From an uncultured Clostridia bacterium (lineage in GTDB: Bacteria; Bacillota; Clostridia; Oscillospirales; Ruminococcaceae), in assembly GCA_937891895.1 (NCBI GenBank), contig CALATN010000218.1, positions 9,472 through 73,471 on the forward strand: a DNA stretch of 64,000 nucleotides, given 5' to 3'. The position numbers and the translations under genes are program-made. Positions within the stretch are counted from its first letter, which is position 1. Each line of letters opens with the position of its first letter. Of this stretch, positions 7,650 to 16,347 are shown one piece after another. The notes under the pieces were generated by a model. The model made no database searches and was not told where the DNA came from. It saw only the letters and a program-made list of their open reading frames with translations.

Positions 7650-9947
7650 ATGCAGAAAAGGTTTAAAAAGCTGATTGCCTGCCTTTGCTGTCTGGCTATG
7701 ATGGTTCCGCTGTGCGCTTTCCCTGCAACTGCTGAGGACGCACCTGCAACTGAAGAAGCTGCTGCTTCCGAGGAAGCTGCTGAATCAGGGGAAACATATG
7801 CTATGGACCCTGAGGAACCTCTGATTACAGATGAACAGGCATTGGCTGAAATGGAGCTTGCTACTGAAAACAGTAAAATGGCTCTGTACTACAATAAAAA
7901 GGGTCAGATTGCTCTTGTTGATAAGGCAACAGGAGAAGTATGGTGGTCTAACCCTATAAATGTTGACGCTGCGGCAGGTAAGGCTGCTCAGAAGACAAAG
8001 CTGAAGTCCTCTATGTCTATGACTTTCGCTCAGCCTTCAAAGAGAAGCACTACTGCACAGAACAGCTCAGACCAGAAGGTTAAGTGCAAAATCAAGGTAA
8101 AGAAGAATTCTGACGGACTCGACATTACCTATGATTACGGCAACGCAGAAATTTCCGTTCCTGTAAAGGTTACTCTCAAGGACGACTACCTCAGCGTAAG
8201 CGTTGACACAGCAGGAATTGTTGAAAGCAACAGCGATAAGATTGTAACAAACCTTATTATGATGGGTGCTTTCGGTGCTGCTGAGCCTGATGAAACAGGC
8301 TATTTCGTTATTCCTGACGGAAGCGGCGCACTTATCAACTTCAACAACAATAAGATGAACTACAAGACTTACAAGGGTCAGGTTTACGGCAGAAATGTTA
8401 CAGTTGTTGAAACAACAAAGCCTGCTGTAACTCAGAACGTTTATCTTCCTATGTACGGCATCGTTAAGGGCAACAGCGGTATGATGGTTGTTGCTGACAA
8501 GGGCGATACTTGTGCAACAATCAATGCGTACACAAGAGGTCAGGAAAAGACCAGTTACAACGCTTGTTATTTTGATTTCGAAATCAGAACAGATGACGAA
8601 TACCTTATGGGCGGCGACGCTAACCCGCTTGCCGTTTATGAAAAGAGAGGCATTCTTGTTCCTGAAATCGAGGTAAGATACTACCCTGTATCCAATTCCG
8701 ACAAGTCTGAAGTTGACTATGTTGATATCGCAGATACATACAGAGATTACCTTACAAAGGAACAGGGCGTTACAAAGTCCGCAGCTGCTGACAAGTCTGC
8801 TCTCTATGTTGACTTTTACGGTGCTGTTATGAAGCAGGAAACTGTTCTCGGTCTTCCTGTTATGATGCAGCACGAAACAACCTCCTTCGAGGAAGCAAAG
8901 ACAATCCTTGAAAAGCTCAAGGAGCTTGGTGTTGATGATATCGTTGCAAACTATAATCAGTGGACAACTGACGACATCAAGGAAAAGGTTGCAGATGACG
9001 CTAAGCCTGCTTCAAAGCTTGGCGGCAAGAAGGATTTCAAGGCGCTCAAGGCTTATGCTGAAGAAAACGGTATTGCTCTTTATCCTGCTGTTGATAACCT
9101 TACATTCGAGTCAGGCAACGGTTATTTCACAATGACCGATACAGCAATCAGAGTTTCCAATGCTTACTCCAGACAGATTGAATACGACCTCAACCACGGT
9201 GTTGAAAACAAGTTCTATGACGCAATTTCCCTTCTCAGCCCAAGAAAGTATGAGAAGATGTTCAAGAGCCTTACCAAGAGCTACTCCAAGGCAGGTATTG
9301 ACAATATTTCTCTGGGCAGTGCCACAACCGTTATCTACGGCGACTATGGCAAGAAGTCCGTTTCAAGAGAAATGTTCAAGTACAACCTCCAGAGCTACCT
9401 CGAAGAAATGAAGGGTTCAATCGGTTCAATTCTTGCAGACGGAGCAAATGCTTACGTTCTCAAGTATGTTGACCACGTTTCGAATATTCCTCTCAACTCC
9501 AGCAAGTTTGATATTTTTGATCAGGAAATTCCTTTCTATCAGATTGTTATGAGCGGTGTAAAGCCTGTTTCCACAACTGCTGTAAACGGCGACGCTCAGG
9601 TTGCTGAGCTTGTTCTCCGTGCAATTGCATCAGGAACAAACCTCAGATTTGACCTTCTTGCTGAAACTGCTGACGAGTTGAAGGATACACGTTACGACAA
9701 GTATTACTACGCTAACTATGAGTACTGGGTTGAAGATGCTGCTGCTTGCTACAAGTTTGCTGATGAAATTCTTTCCAAGACCGCGGGCTCAACAATTACC
9801 GAATACAATGTTCTTTCCGAAACAAAGATTGAAACAGTTTACGAAAACGGCACAAAGACAATTGTTGACCTTGAAGCAAGAACTGTTGATGTAAACGGTA
9901 AAAAGGTAAGCATTTATGACTACATCGGAAAGGAGGTAATCGGCTGA
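7650..9947 (+). CDS. Secreted DUF5696-type protein, possible glycoside-hydrolase-like barrel
   Basis: 765 residues. It has a signal peptide (core to PATA, about residue 28) and then an acidic Ala/Glu-rich linker. Residues about 60-330 look like a beta-rich domain (ALYYNKKGQIALVDKATGEV; YFVIPDGSGALINFNN). Residues about 390-700 look like a TIM barrel: helix-strand units such as LKELGVDDIVANYNQWTTD and FKALKAYAEENGIALYPAVD resemble alpha-galactosidase-like hydrolases. I place it in the DUF5696 family by overall pattern, from memory. No experimentally defined catalytic residues can be named. The stop overlaps the next start by one base, coupling it to the second permease pair. A surface enzyme or glycan-binding factor feeding the transporters is plausible. 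Confidence 0.7.
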   Translation: MQKRFKKLIACLCCLAMMVPLCAFPATAEDAPATEEAAASEEAAESGETYAMDPEEPLITDEQALAEMELATENSKMALYYNKKGQIALVDKATGEVWWSNPINVDAAAGKAAQKTKLKSSMSMTFAQPSKRSTTAQNSSDQKVKCKIKVKKNSDGLDITYDYGNAEISVPVKVTLKDDYLSVSVDTAGIVESNSDKIVTNLIMMGAFGAAEPDETGYFVIPDGSGALINFNNNKMNYKTYKGQVYGRNVTVVETTKPAVTQNVYLPMYGIVKGNSGMMVVADKGDTCATINAYTRGQEKTSYNACYFDFEIRTDDEYLMGGDANPLAVYEKRGILVPEIEVRYYPVSNSDKSEVDYVDIADTYRDYLTKEQGVTKSAAADKSALYVDFYGAVMKQETVLGLPVMMQHETTSFEEAKTILEKLKELGVDDIVANYNQWTTDDIKEKVADDAKPASKLGGKKDFKALKAYAEENGIALYPAVDNLTFESGNGYFTMTDTAIRVSNAYSRQIEYDLNHGVENKFYDAISLLSPRKYEKMFKSLTKSYSKAGIDNISLGSATTVIYGDYGKKSVSREMFKYNLQSYLEEMKGSIGSILADGANAYVLKYVDHVSNIPLNSSKFDIFDQEIPFYQIVMSGVKPVSTTAVNGDAQVAELVLRAIASGTNLRFDLLAETADELKDTRYDKYYYANYEYWVEDAAACYKFADEILSKTAGSTITEYNVLSETKIETVYENGTKTIVDLEARTVDVNGKKVSIYDYIGKEVIG

Positions 9948-10882
9948 TGACAAGTCTTCGCAATATGTCCTATGAAAAGAAAAAGGGTCTTTATGGCTAC
10001 GGCTTTATCGCACTCTGGTTTATCGGTGCACTGATGTTCTTCATCATCCCGCTGTTTGAGTCGTTTTACTACTCCTTTCATGAAGTAACACCTGAAACAG
10101 GTTATATGAATATCAAGCCGCTGGTTGAAAGATTCGGCGGTGAGGAAAAGACAAACATTTTCCTTAACTATAAGAACGCTTTTATGACTGACCCTAACTA
10201 CCGTCAGTACCTTATTGAGGTTCTCGGTGATATGGCGCTCAATCTCCCGATTATCGTAATCTTCTCGCTTTTTGTAGCGATTATCATCAATCAGAAGTTC
10301 AAGGGAAGAACTTTTGCAAGAGCTGTATTCTTCCTCCCTGTAATCATTGCAACAGGTCCTGTTTATGCAATCATCACAGGCGACCTTGACACAGGAGGAA
10401 ACAGCGATGCTGCTCAGTTCTCCACAATGTTTGAGGCCGATATGGTTGACCAGCTGCTGGAATTTATAGGTGTATACGGTTTTGGTACGAAATTCACAGA
10501 GCTGCTTACAACAATTACTTCCGACATCCTTAACCTTGTTTGGAAGTGTGGTATTCAGATTCTTATCTTCCTTTCCGCACTCCAGGGCATTCCTTCCTCT
10601 GCTAAGGAAGCTGCCGCTATCGAGGGTGCAACATCATGGGAATTCTTCTGGAAGATTACTCTTCCTTACATTTCCCCTATGATTCTCGTTAACATCGTTT
10701 ATACAGTTGTTGACACATTTACTGATCCGACCAACCAGGTAATGGAACGTCTGCTCAGTGTACAGAGCGAATGGAAATACGGTTATTCCGCTGCTATGGC
10801 GTGGAGCTACTTCGGTATTGTACTTGTAGTTCTGGGTATTATCTTCGCAGTTATGAACAAGCTCGTCTGGTACGACGATTAA
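9947..10882 (+). CDS. Carbohydrate ABC transporter permease, MalF type (second pair)
   Basis: 311 residues with six predicted helices. The EAA loop is KEAAAIEGATSWEFFWKITL followed by PYISP. A soluble insertion at about residues 145-180 lies between early helices, as is common in MalF-like subunits. The start overlaps the preceding stop as TGATG, behind GGAGGTAAT. It is the first member of a second permease pair in the same operon. No second binding protein is present, so both pairs may use the large one or a distant one. Confidence 0.88.
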   Translation: MTSLRNMSYEKKKGLYGYGFIALWFIGALMFFIIPLFESFYYSFHEVTPETGYMNIKPLVERFGGEEKTNIFLNYKNAFMTDPNYRQYLIEVLGDMALNLPIIVIFSLFVAIIINQKFKGRTFARAVFFLPVIIATGPVYAIITGDLDTGGNSDAAQFSTMFEADMVDQLLEFIGVYGFGTKFTELLTTITSDILNLVWKCGIQILIFLSALQGIPSSAKEAAAIEGATSWEFFWKITLPYISPMILVNIVYTVVDTFTDPTNQVMERLLSVQSEWKYGYSAAMAWSYFGIVLVVLGIIFAVMNKLVWYDD

Positions 10883-10897
10883 GGAGGGGAGAAATTT

Positions 10898-11977
10898 ATG
10901 GCATCTACAATGGCAAAGGGTTTCTCTCCCTTCAAGAAAAAAGAGAAGGAGCCTACTCTCAGCGATGTTAAGCTGACACGTAGAGAAAAAAGAGAGCGTT
11001 TCAAGAAAAGACTTGAATGCCTCACTCCTGAGGAACAGAGATATCTGAAGCGTAAGCAGTTTATGGATGCGGTATGGCCTGTGTTCAGAGCAGTAATCGT
11101 ATTTGGTCTTTGCTTCATCATTCTTTATCCTCTTATCTTCATGGTTTCCACAGCAATCCGTACAAGAGCGGATATGAATGACCCTACAGTAATGTGGATT
11201 CCAAAGCATGTTACGTTTACAAACATTACTGACGTTGTAAAGGCGATTAACTTCTGGGATATTCTCGGCAACACCCTTGTTCTTAACATTGGCTGTTCCA
11301 TAATTCAGGTTATTACCTGTGCAATCACAGGCTACGGCTTTGCACGTTACGAATTCAAGGGCAAGAAGCTTCTGTTCTTCATTGTAATTTTGATGATTCT
11401 TGTTCCGCCGCAGATTATTCTTATTCCTCAGTATAAGTTCTTCCGTTACTTCAATCCACTGGGTATCTGGAAGCTTATCACAGGAAGCACAATCAGCCTT
11501 ATCGATACACCGCTTACAATGTATCTCCCTGCGTTGACTGCAAATGGTCTGCGTGCAGGTCTGTTCATATTCCTGTTCAGACAGTCCTTCAAGGGCTTAC
11601 CTAAGGAGCTTGAGGACGCAGCTGCACTTGACGGCTGTACACCTCTTGAAACCTTCATTAAGGTAATGATTCCTAACGCAGGCTCTACATTCCTTACAGT
11701 ATTCCTGTTCTCAATTGTTTGGTACTGGAATGACTATTACGTATCAACATCGTTCTTTGTTAACAACAAGACGATTGCGCTGGAGCTCAAGAACCTGGAT
11801 ACAAACCTCAAGGTTCTCCTCTTCGGTGATGCTAATGCACAGGTTAACATCCGTGAGCTTATCGTATGGATGGAATCCGCTTGTCTGATTTCCATTCTGC
11901 CGATACTCGTGCTGTATGTTTGCTTGCAGAAGCACTTCACAGAAGGTATCGCACGTTCCGGTCTTACAGGTATGTAA
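10898..11977 (+). CDS. Carbohydrate ABC transporter permease, MalG type (second pair)
   Basis: 359 residues. A charged N-terminus of about 60 residues (many Lys, Arg and Glu) precedes six helices. The EAA-like loop reads KELEDAAALDGCTPLETFIK followed by VMIPNAG. AAGGAGGGG directly precedes the ATG. It partners the MalF-type subunit 15 bases upstream. Strong terminators follow, so this is the last gene of the uptake operon. Confidence 0.88.
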   Translation: MASTMAKGFSPFKKKEKEPTLSDVKLTRREKRERFKKRLECLTPEEQRYLKRKQFMDAVWPVFRAVIVFGLCFIILYPLIFMVSTAIRTRADMNDPTVMWIPKHVTFTNITDVVKAINFWDILGNTLVLNIGCSIIQVITCAITGYGFARYEFKGKKLLFFIVILMILVPPQIILIPQYKFFRYFNPLGIWKLITGSTISLIDTPLTMYLPALTANGLRAGLFIFLFRQSFKGLPKELEDAAALDGCTPLETFIKVMIPNAGSTFLTVFLFSIVWYWNDYYVSTSFFVNNKTIALELKNLDTNLKVLLFGDANAQVNIRELIVWMESACLISILPILVLYVCLQKHFTEGIARSGLTGM

Positions 11978-11978
11978 A

Positions 11979-12050
11979 ATACAAAACAAAAGCAGAGCTT
12001 TTGTTTTGTATCCAAGAATCAGAAAGCTTATGCTTTCTGATTCTTTTTTA
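11979..12050 (+). terminator. Two back-to-back intrinsic terminators
   Basis: First stem: a perfect 15-bp palindrome, 11979-11993 with 11997-12011, loop AGA. Second stem: a perfect 14-bp palindrome, 12014-12027 with 12032-12045, loop TTAT, followed by TTTTTT. Together they close the sugar-uptake operon. Confidence 0.9.
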
Positions 12051-12210
12051 TCCCGAATTGCGTGGCAATTTTCTCATATATAGCTGATCTGAAACAGAAA
12101 GCAAGGCTTTCCGTTTCTTTTATGTTATCTTCAATTGAAACTGAGTTGCAATTTTCTCTTATATAATAAATCAAAACCGACTTTGGCTGTATGTCAAGGT
12201 CGGTTTTGGT
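12051..12210 (+). repeat. Two further stem-loops separated by a repeated AT-rich motif
   Basis: A 12-bp stem with one mismatch lies at 12091-12116 (GAAACAGAAAGC with GCTTTCCGTTTC, then TTTT). A 13-bp stem with one G-T pair lies at 12173-12185 with 12195-12207. The similar motifs GGCAATTTTCTCATATA and TTGCAATTTTCTCTTATA precede them at about 12065 and 12147. This looks like a degenerate tandem duplication of a terminator unit. No gene is seen. Confidence 0.55.
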
Positions 12211-12249
12211 TTACAATTATTTTATGTGGCTAAAAAATCCAGAAAATTG

Positions 12250-12278
12250 TTGAAAAGCTCAAGAAAATATGATATAAT
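12250..12278 (+). promoter_or_regulatory. Sigma-A promoter of thyA
   Basis: TTGAAA at 12250-12255, a 17-base spacer and TATAAT at 12273-12278. Expected transcription start near 12285 leaves a leader of about 50 nt before thyA. Confidence 0.8.
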
Positions 12279-12294
12279 ATATGTAATTATTTTT

Positions 12295-12328
12295 ATTATG
12301 GGGTAAGTGTGCCCTATCGGGAAGGAAG
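12295..12328 (+). promoter_or_regulatory. Short leader motif shared with the flagellar operon
   Basis: Reads ATTATGGGG, TAAGTGTGCCCTA, TCGGGAAGGAAG. The same order of blocks (ATTATGGG, AAGTGYGCCCT, TCGGGAAGGAAG-like) occurs before flgB at 30130-30186, where about 20 nt are inserted between the second and third blocks. The second block closes a small GGG/CCC hairpin. The last block includes the ribosome site, so the element may act on translation. Confidence 0.45.
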
Positions 12329-12334
12329 TCGTTT

Positions 12335-13165
12335 ATGAGCCGTGCTGATGAAATTTTTATTGATACCGTGAGGGACATCCTCGAGAACGGCGTTTCCGAC
12401 GCTGATATGGACGTGCGTCCGAAGTGGGCTGACGGTACTCCTGCCCATACAATCAAAAAGTTCGGTGTTGTAAACCGCTATAATCTTGCGGAGGAATTTC
12501 CGATTATGACTCTCCGCAGAACTTTTCTCAAAACCGCTGTAAAAGAGCTTCTCTGGATCTGGCAGAAGAAGTCCAACAATATAAACGAGCTTGACGCACA
12601 CATCTGGGACAGCTGGGCGGACGAAAACGGCTCAATCGGCAAGGCTTACGGCTATCAGCTTGGTGTTAAGCACCACTATCCCGAAGGGGATATGGACCAG
12701 GTTGACCGTGTGCTGTACGATTTGAAGCACAACCCCGCAAGCCGCCGTATTATGACAAATATCTACAATCACCACGATTTATCCGAAATGGGTCTGTATC
12801 CCTGTGCTTACAGTATGACCTTCAACGTAAGCGGCGGAAAGCTGAATGCTATTCTCAATCAGCGTTCACAGGATATGCTTGCGGCGAACAACTGGAATAT
12901 CTGTCAGTACGCAGTGCTTGTACATATGATTGCGCAGGTAAGCGGACTTGAAGCAGGGGAGCTTGTGCACGTTATTGCCGACGCTCACATTTATGACAGA
13001 CACGTTCCGATTATAAAGGAAATTATCGAAAAGAAGCCTTTTGAGGCGCCTAAGTTTACGCTGGACAAGTCGGTTACGGATTTCTACAAGTTCACCGCTG
13101 ACAGCTTTACTCTTGAAAATTATGAGTATCACAAAGAGGACATCAAATTCGAAGTCGCAATCTAA
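12335..13165 (+). CDS. thyA: Thymidylate synthase
   Basis: 276 residues, normal for ThyA. It converts dUMP to dTMP using methylene-tetrahydrofolate, producing dihydrofolate in the cytoplasm. Family signatures seen: the N-terminal substrate-loop Arg region, the active-site segment with Pro-Cys (LYPCAYSMTFNV), RSQDMLAANNWNICQYA, and the C-terminal segment HIYDRHVPIIKEI. The ATG follows GGGAAGGAAG. Dihydrofolate reductase is the next gene, which regenerates the cofactor, a common pairing. The gene has its own sigma-A promoter and a structured leader. Confidence 0.95.
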   Translation: MSRADEIFIDTVRDILENGVSDADMDVRPKWADGTPAHTIKKFGVVNRYNLAEEFPIMTLRRTFLKTAVKELLWIWQKKSNNINELDAHIWDSWADENGSIGKAYGYQLGVKHHYPEGDMDQVDRVLYDLKHNPASRRIMTNIYNHHDLSEMGLYPCAYSMTFNVSGGKLNAILNQRSQDMLAANNWNICQYAVLVHMIAQVSGLEAGELVHVIADAHIYDRHVPIIKEIIEKKPFEAPKFTLDKSVTDFYKFTADSFTLENYEYHKEDIKFEVAI

Positions 13166-13257
13166 AAACGAACGCAAGCGTTCGTTTCCGAGTTTTATTT
13201 TTCTCACTAAAGTGAGAAATTTTGCACAAGTGCAAAACCATAAAACGTCGGTGTTTT
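13166..13257 (+). repeat. Row of four short hairpins between thyA and folA
   Basis: In order: AAACGAACGC/GCGTTCGTTT (13166-13187), TTTCTCACT/AGTGAGAAA (13200-13219), TTTTGCAC/GTGCAAAA (13220-13237) and AAAAC/GTTTT (13242-13257). The first three each have AA at the centre. They sit directly upstream of the folA ribosome site. None has a classical T tail, so attenuation or mRNA processing is as likely as termination. Confidence 0.6.
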
Positions 13258-13285
13258 CATTAAACTCAACTTAAAGGAGAAACCT

Positions 13286-13774
13286 ATGATTACTGCAATA
13301 GCCGCTGTAAGCGGAAACTGGGGTATAGGAAAGGGCGGCGATTTGCTGTTTCACATACCCGAGGATATGAAATTTTTCCGTATGACTACCCTTAACCACA
13401 ACGTTGTTATGGGCAGAAAAACTCTGGAGTCCTTCCCAAATGGGAAGCCCCTGAAAAACCGCACAAATATCGTGCTTTCCCAAAATCCCGATTTTGCACC
13501 CGAGGATGTTGTGGTCTGCAGAAGCGTGGAGGAAGCGGTTGGTTATATGAACCAGCACGATGACGAAGACTTCATCTGCGGCGGCGGTGAGATTTACAAG
13601 GCTTTCCTGCCATATTGCAGCAAGGCGCTTATCACAAAGGTTGAAGCAACTCCCGAGGCGGACACATTCTTCCCAAATCTTGACGAGGACGAAAACTGGC
13701 TTCTTACTGAGCAGTCCGAGGTTTTCGACCACGAGGGGATAAAGTTCCGTTTCTGTACTTATACTCGAAAGTAA
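13286..13774 (+). CDS. folA: Dihydrofolate reductase
   Basis: 162 residues, normal length. It reduces dihydrofolate to tetrahydrofolate with NADPH. Signatures: N-terminal ITAIAAVSGNWGIGKGGDLL (Met20-loop region), the catalytic acidic residue in HIPEDMKFFR, VMGRKTLESFP for NADPH binding, and ICGGGEIYKAFLP in the second nucleotide motif. AAAGGAGAAAC precedes the ATG. It is likely co-transcribed with thyA across the hairpin-rich spacer, which could tune its expression relative to thyA. Confidence 0.95.
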   Translation: MITAIAAVSGNWGIGKGGDLLFHIPEDMKFFRMTTLNHNVVMGRKTLESFPNGKPLKNRTNIVLSQNPDFAPEDVVVCRSVEEAVGYMNQHDDEDFICGGGEIYKAFLPYCSKALITKVEATPEADTFFPNLDEDENWLLTEQSEVFDHEGIKFRFCTYTRK

Positions 13775-13804
13775 CAGACATTAACAAAAGAATGGAGTAA
13801 ATTT

Positions 13805-14530
13805 ATGGACGAGCTTTTACAGCTGAAAAACTGGCTTGCTGAGTCGGAAAATATCGTATTTTTCGGCGGCGCAGGCGTTTCCACGGAAAGCGGCATACCC
13901 GATTTCAGAAGCGTTGACGGACTTTACAATCAGAAATACAAGTATCCTCCCGAAACAATTCTCAGCAGAACATTCTACTGCAACAATCTTTCCGATTTCT
14001 ACGAATTTTACCGTGACAAGCTTCTTTACCTTAATGCAAAGCCGAACAAGGCGCATCTTGCCCTTGCAAAGCTGGAGCAGATGGGCAAGCTTAAAGCGGT
14101 TGTAACACAGAATATTGATGGTCTGCATTACGCGGCGGGAAGTAAAGTTGTGTATGAGCTTCACGGCTCGGTGCACAGAAACTACTGCCTGCGCTGTGGA
14201 AAAATGCACGATGCCGAATACATAAAGAGCCTTGACGGACCTCCGCCCTGCACGGACTGCGGCGGACTTGTAAAGCCTGACGTTGTGCTTTACGAGGAGG
14301 GTCTGAACAGCGAGATTGTCAACGGTGCAATCGAGGCAATCAAGGCGGCTGATATGCTGATTATCGGCGGCACGTCCCTGTCGGTTTACCCCGCAAGCGG
14401 ATATATCGATTACTATACAGGCAACAAGCTTGTGCTTATCAACAAGACCCCGACCGAAAAGGATGACCGTGCCGATTTGCTTATTCACGGCAGTATCGGC
14501 GAGGTGCTGGGTGTTGTGGACGAATTATAA
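13805..14530 (+). CDS. Sir2-family NAD-dependent protein deacylase
   Basis: 241 residues, typical of bacterial class III or U sirtuins. It removes acyl groups from lysines using NAD and releases nicotinamide. Motifs: GAGVSTESGIPDFRS (NAD binding), TQNIDGLH with the catalytic His shortly after (YELHGSVHRNYC), and a zinc site of four cysteines (YCLRCG and CTDCGG). GGTSLSVYPASG marks the end of the Rossmann fold. The gene follows folA by 30 bases behind TGGAGTAAA and is probably in the same transcript. NAD-using Sir2 lying near nadC (NAD synthesis) may be coincidental. Confidence 0.93.
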   Translation: MDELLQLKNWLAESENIVFFGGAGVSTESGIPDFRSVDGLYNQKYKYPPETILSRTFYCNNLSDFYEFYRDKLLYLNAKPNKAHLALAKLEQMGKLKAVVTQNIDGLHYAAGSKVVYELHGSVHRNYCLRCGKMHDAEYIKSLDGPPPCTDCGGLVKPDVVLYEEGLNSEIVNGAIEAIKAADMLIIGGTSLSVYPASGYIDYYTGNKLVLINKTPTEKDDRADLLIHGSIGEVLGVVDEL

Positions 14531-14548
14531 TGGTGAAAGAGTGACAAT

Positions 14549-15433
14549 ATGAAAAGATTTTTTGCAATTCTGCTTTCGGCAATGGTTTTGACAGCTTGCT
14601 CCGAAAAGGGAGAGGTTGCTGTTGAGGAGATTACGGCAACGGAGGCTGTTGCCGAGGAAGTAACTACTGTAACAACTGAGGAAACAACAGCTTCTGCTAC
14701 AGAAACAAAAGCGGAGGAAACGACTGCCGAAACTACAGCTGAAACAGAAGAAAGCACAACAGCGGAAACAGCTGCACAAATCAAAGGCGGTACTTATGCC
14801 GCTGACAAGGACTCAATTGTGGGGACTTGGTACGCGATTGACAGCGAGGGGGTAGGTGAAGTTTGCTGGACATTCAGCGAGGACGGAACGTTTACGGCTT
14901 CTGATGGTTCGGAGCAGGAAACAGGTACATACACTATTGACAACGGCTTGATGGAGCTTACATATACAGATGAGGACGAGCCTTTTATTCAATCCCATAA
15001 AACGGTTGTTGACGAGGGCGTGCTCATTTTTGCTATGGAAGGACTTAACACAGAGCTGATAAGAGAGGAATATATTCCATACGAAGCGGGGCAGTCCGTT
15101 TATGACTACTTTGACGATGACGACTGGCTTTCCTATCCGGTTTTTATGTCGAGAGAGAAAGCTGTTTTGGCTGAACAGAAAGATATCCTCGGAAAGTGGA
15201 TTGCAACGGAGTGCGACGAGGTTGTCGGCACAATGCTTTGCGAAGAAAACAGTATTACAATGATAGATGGCGATTACGAGGAAACAATGCCCGTGATACT
15301 GAAAAACGGAGTTATGACCGCTGTGGGTGAAATTCCCGAAAATGTGAGTTACAGCGACGTGCCGATGTATTTATGCGGCGGAAAGCTTTATATGTTTGAA
15401 GATGAATTTCCGATAATAATTGAAAGAGAATGA
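14549..15433 (+). CDS. Thr/Glu-rich surface lipoprotein of unknown function
   Basis: 294 residues. A lipoprotein signal peptide with lipobox LTAC (Cys at about residue 17) predicts lipid anchoring on the outer face. A low-complexity Thr/Glu/Ala linker (about 25-75) acts as a wall spacer. Two similar beta-rich modules follow (about 85-170 and 205-290; VGTWYAIDSEGVGEVCWTFS versus LGKWIATECDEVVGTMLCEE), with the alternating EDGTF and DNGLMEL pattern of lipocalin-like or DUF5640-like domains. No catalytic motif is seen. It sits between the sirtuin and nadC, tightly packed. Confidence 0.7.
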   Translation: MKRFFAILLSAMVLTACSEKGEVAVEEITATEAVAEEVTTVTTEETTASATETKAEETTAETTAETEESTTAETAAQIKGGTYAADKDSIVGTWYAIDSEGVGEVCWTFSEDGTFTASDGSEQETGTYTIDNGLMELTYTDEDEPFIQSHKTVVDEGVLIFAMEGLNTELIREEYIPYEAGQSVYDYFDDDDWLSYPVFMSREKAVLAEQKDILGKWIATECDEVVGTMLCEENSITMIDGDYEETMPVILKNGVMTAVGEIPENVSYSDVPMYLCGGKLYMFEDEFPIIIERE

Positions 15434-15447
15434 AAGGACCAACCAAA

Positions 15448-16305
15448 ATGAACTTACCGAACTTCTACACAGATGATATTATAAAACGTGCTCTTGAAGA
15501 GGACATCAACTACATAGACCTTGCAACCGACTACCTCCTTGACGACGAGGATATGTCAAGCGCTTCCTTTATCGCAAAGGCGGAGGGCGTCCTCTGCGGA
15601 ATTGACATCGCTCTGCGTGTTTTCACACTTATCGACAGCGACGTTAAAACCGAAATCAGAATCAAGGACGGCGGCAAGGTTAACAAGGGCGACGTTATTG
15701 CTACAGTAAGCGGCAGAACAAAATCCATTCTCAAGGGTGAGAGAACTTCTCTCAACATTCTTCAGCACATGTCGGGCATTGCTTCCGAAACAGCGAAGTA
15801 TGTTGCCTGCTGTGAGGGGACAAATTGTTCCGTTGCTGAAACAAGAAAGACACTTCCGGGACTTCGCTCCCTTGAAAAGTACGCTGTAACTGTCGGCGGC
15901 GGCAAGAATCACCGCTTCAATCTTTCCGACGGCGCAATGCTGAAGGACAACCACATTGACGCTTACGGAAGCCTTACAAATGCAGTTGCGGCTCTCCGTG
16001 CAAAGATTGGTCATATGGTAAAAATCGAGGTTGAGGTGCGCAATCAGGACGAGCTGAGAGAAGCACTCAATTGTGCGGCGGATGTTATTATGCTTGACAA
16101 TATGACACCTGCGCAGATGACAGACTGCGTGAAAATCGTTGACGAGGTTACGGCAGGAAAGTTCCGTCCCGTAATCGAGGCTTCGGGCAACATCACTCTT
16201 GAAAATGCCGCTGAAATCGCAAAGACAGGCGTTGACCTGTTCTCTGTGGGTGCGCTGACACACTCTGTCAAGGCATTCGATATTTCACTTAGAATTATTA
16301 AGTAA
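15448..16305 (+). CDS. nadC: Nicotinate-nucleotide pyrophosphorylase (carboxylating)
   Basis: About 285 residues. It makes nicotinate mononucleotide from quinolinate and PRPP in NAD biosynthesis. Signatures: EDINYIDLATDYLL at the N-terminus, GERTSLNILQHMSGIAS, TRKTLPGLRSLEKYAV, the phosphate-binding HRFNLSDGAMLKDNHI, and EVEVRNQDE then VIMLDNM in the barrel. The ATG at 15448 is preferred because AAAGGACC lies just upstream; an in-frame ATG at 15430 overlaps the lipoprotein stop. nadA and nadB are not adjacent in this window. Confidence 0.94.
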   Translation: MNLPNFYTDDIIKRALEEDINYIDLATDYLLDDEDMSSASFIAKAEGVLCGIDIALRVFTLIDSDVKTEIRIKDGGKVNKGDVIATVSGRTKSILKGERTSLNILQHMSGIASETAKYVACCEGTNCSVAETRKTLPGLRSLEKYAVTVGGGKNHRFNLSDGAMLKDNHIDAYGSLTNAVAALRAKIGHMVKIEVEVRNQDELREALNCAADVIMLDNMTPAQMTDCVKIVDEVTAGKFRPVIEASGNITLENAAEIAKTGVDLFSVGALTHSVKAFDISLRIIK

Positions 16306-16347
16306 ATAAAACTTGGGGTAAATTTAAGATAAAGGAATAATGAGAAA

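Noticed and set aside
8067..8873. A 268-codon minus-strand frame inside the DUF5696-type gene
   Set aside because: Shadow frame of a real gene with no support of its own.
12295..12328. Tetrahydrofolate riboswitch before thyA
   Set aside because: The leader is only about 50 nt and lacks the long-distance pairing of known THF riboswitches; it also resembles the flagellar leader.
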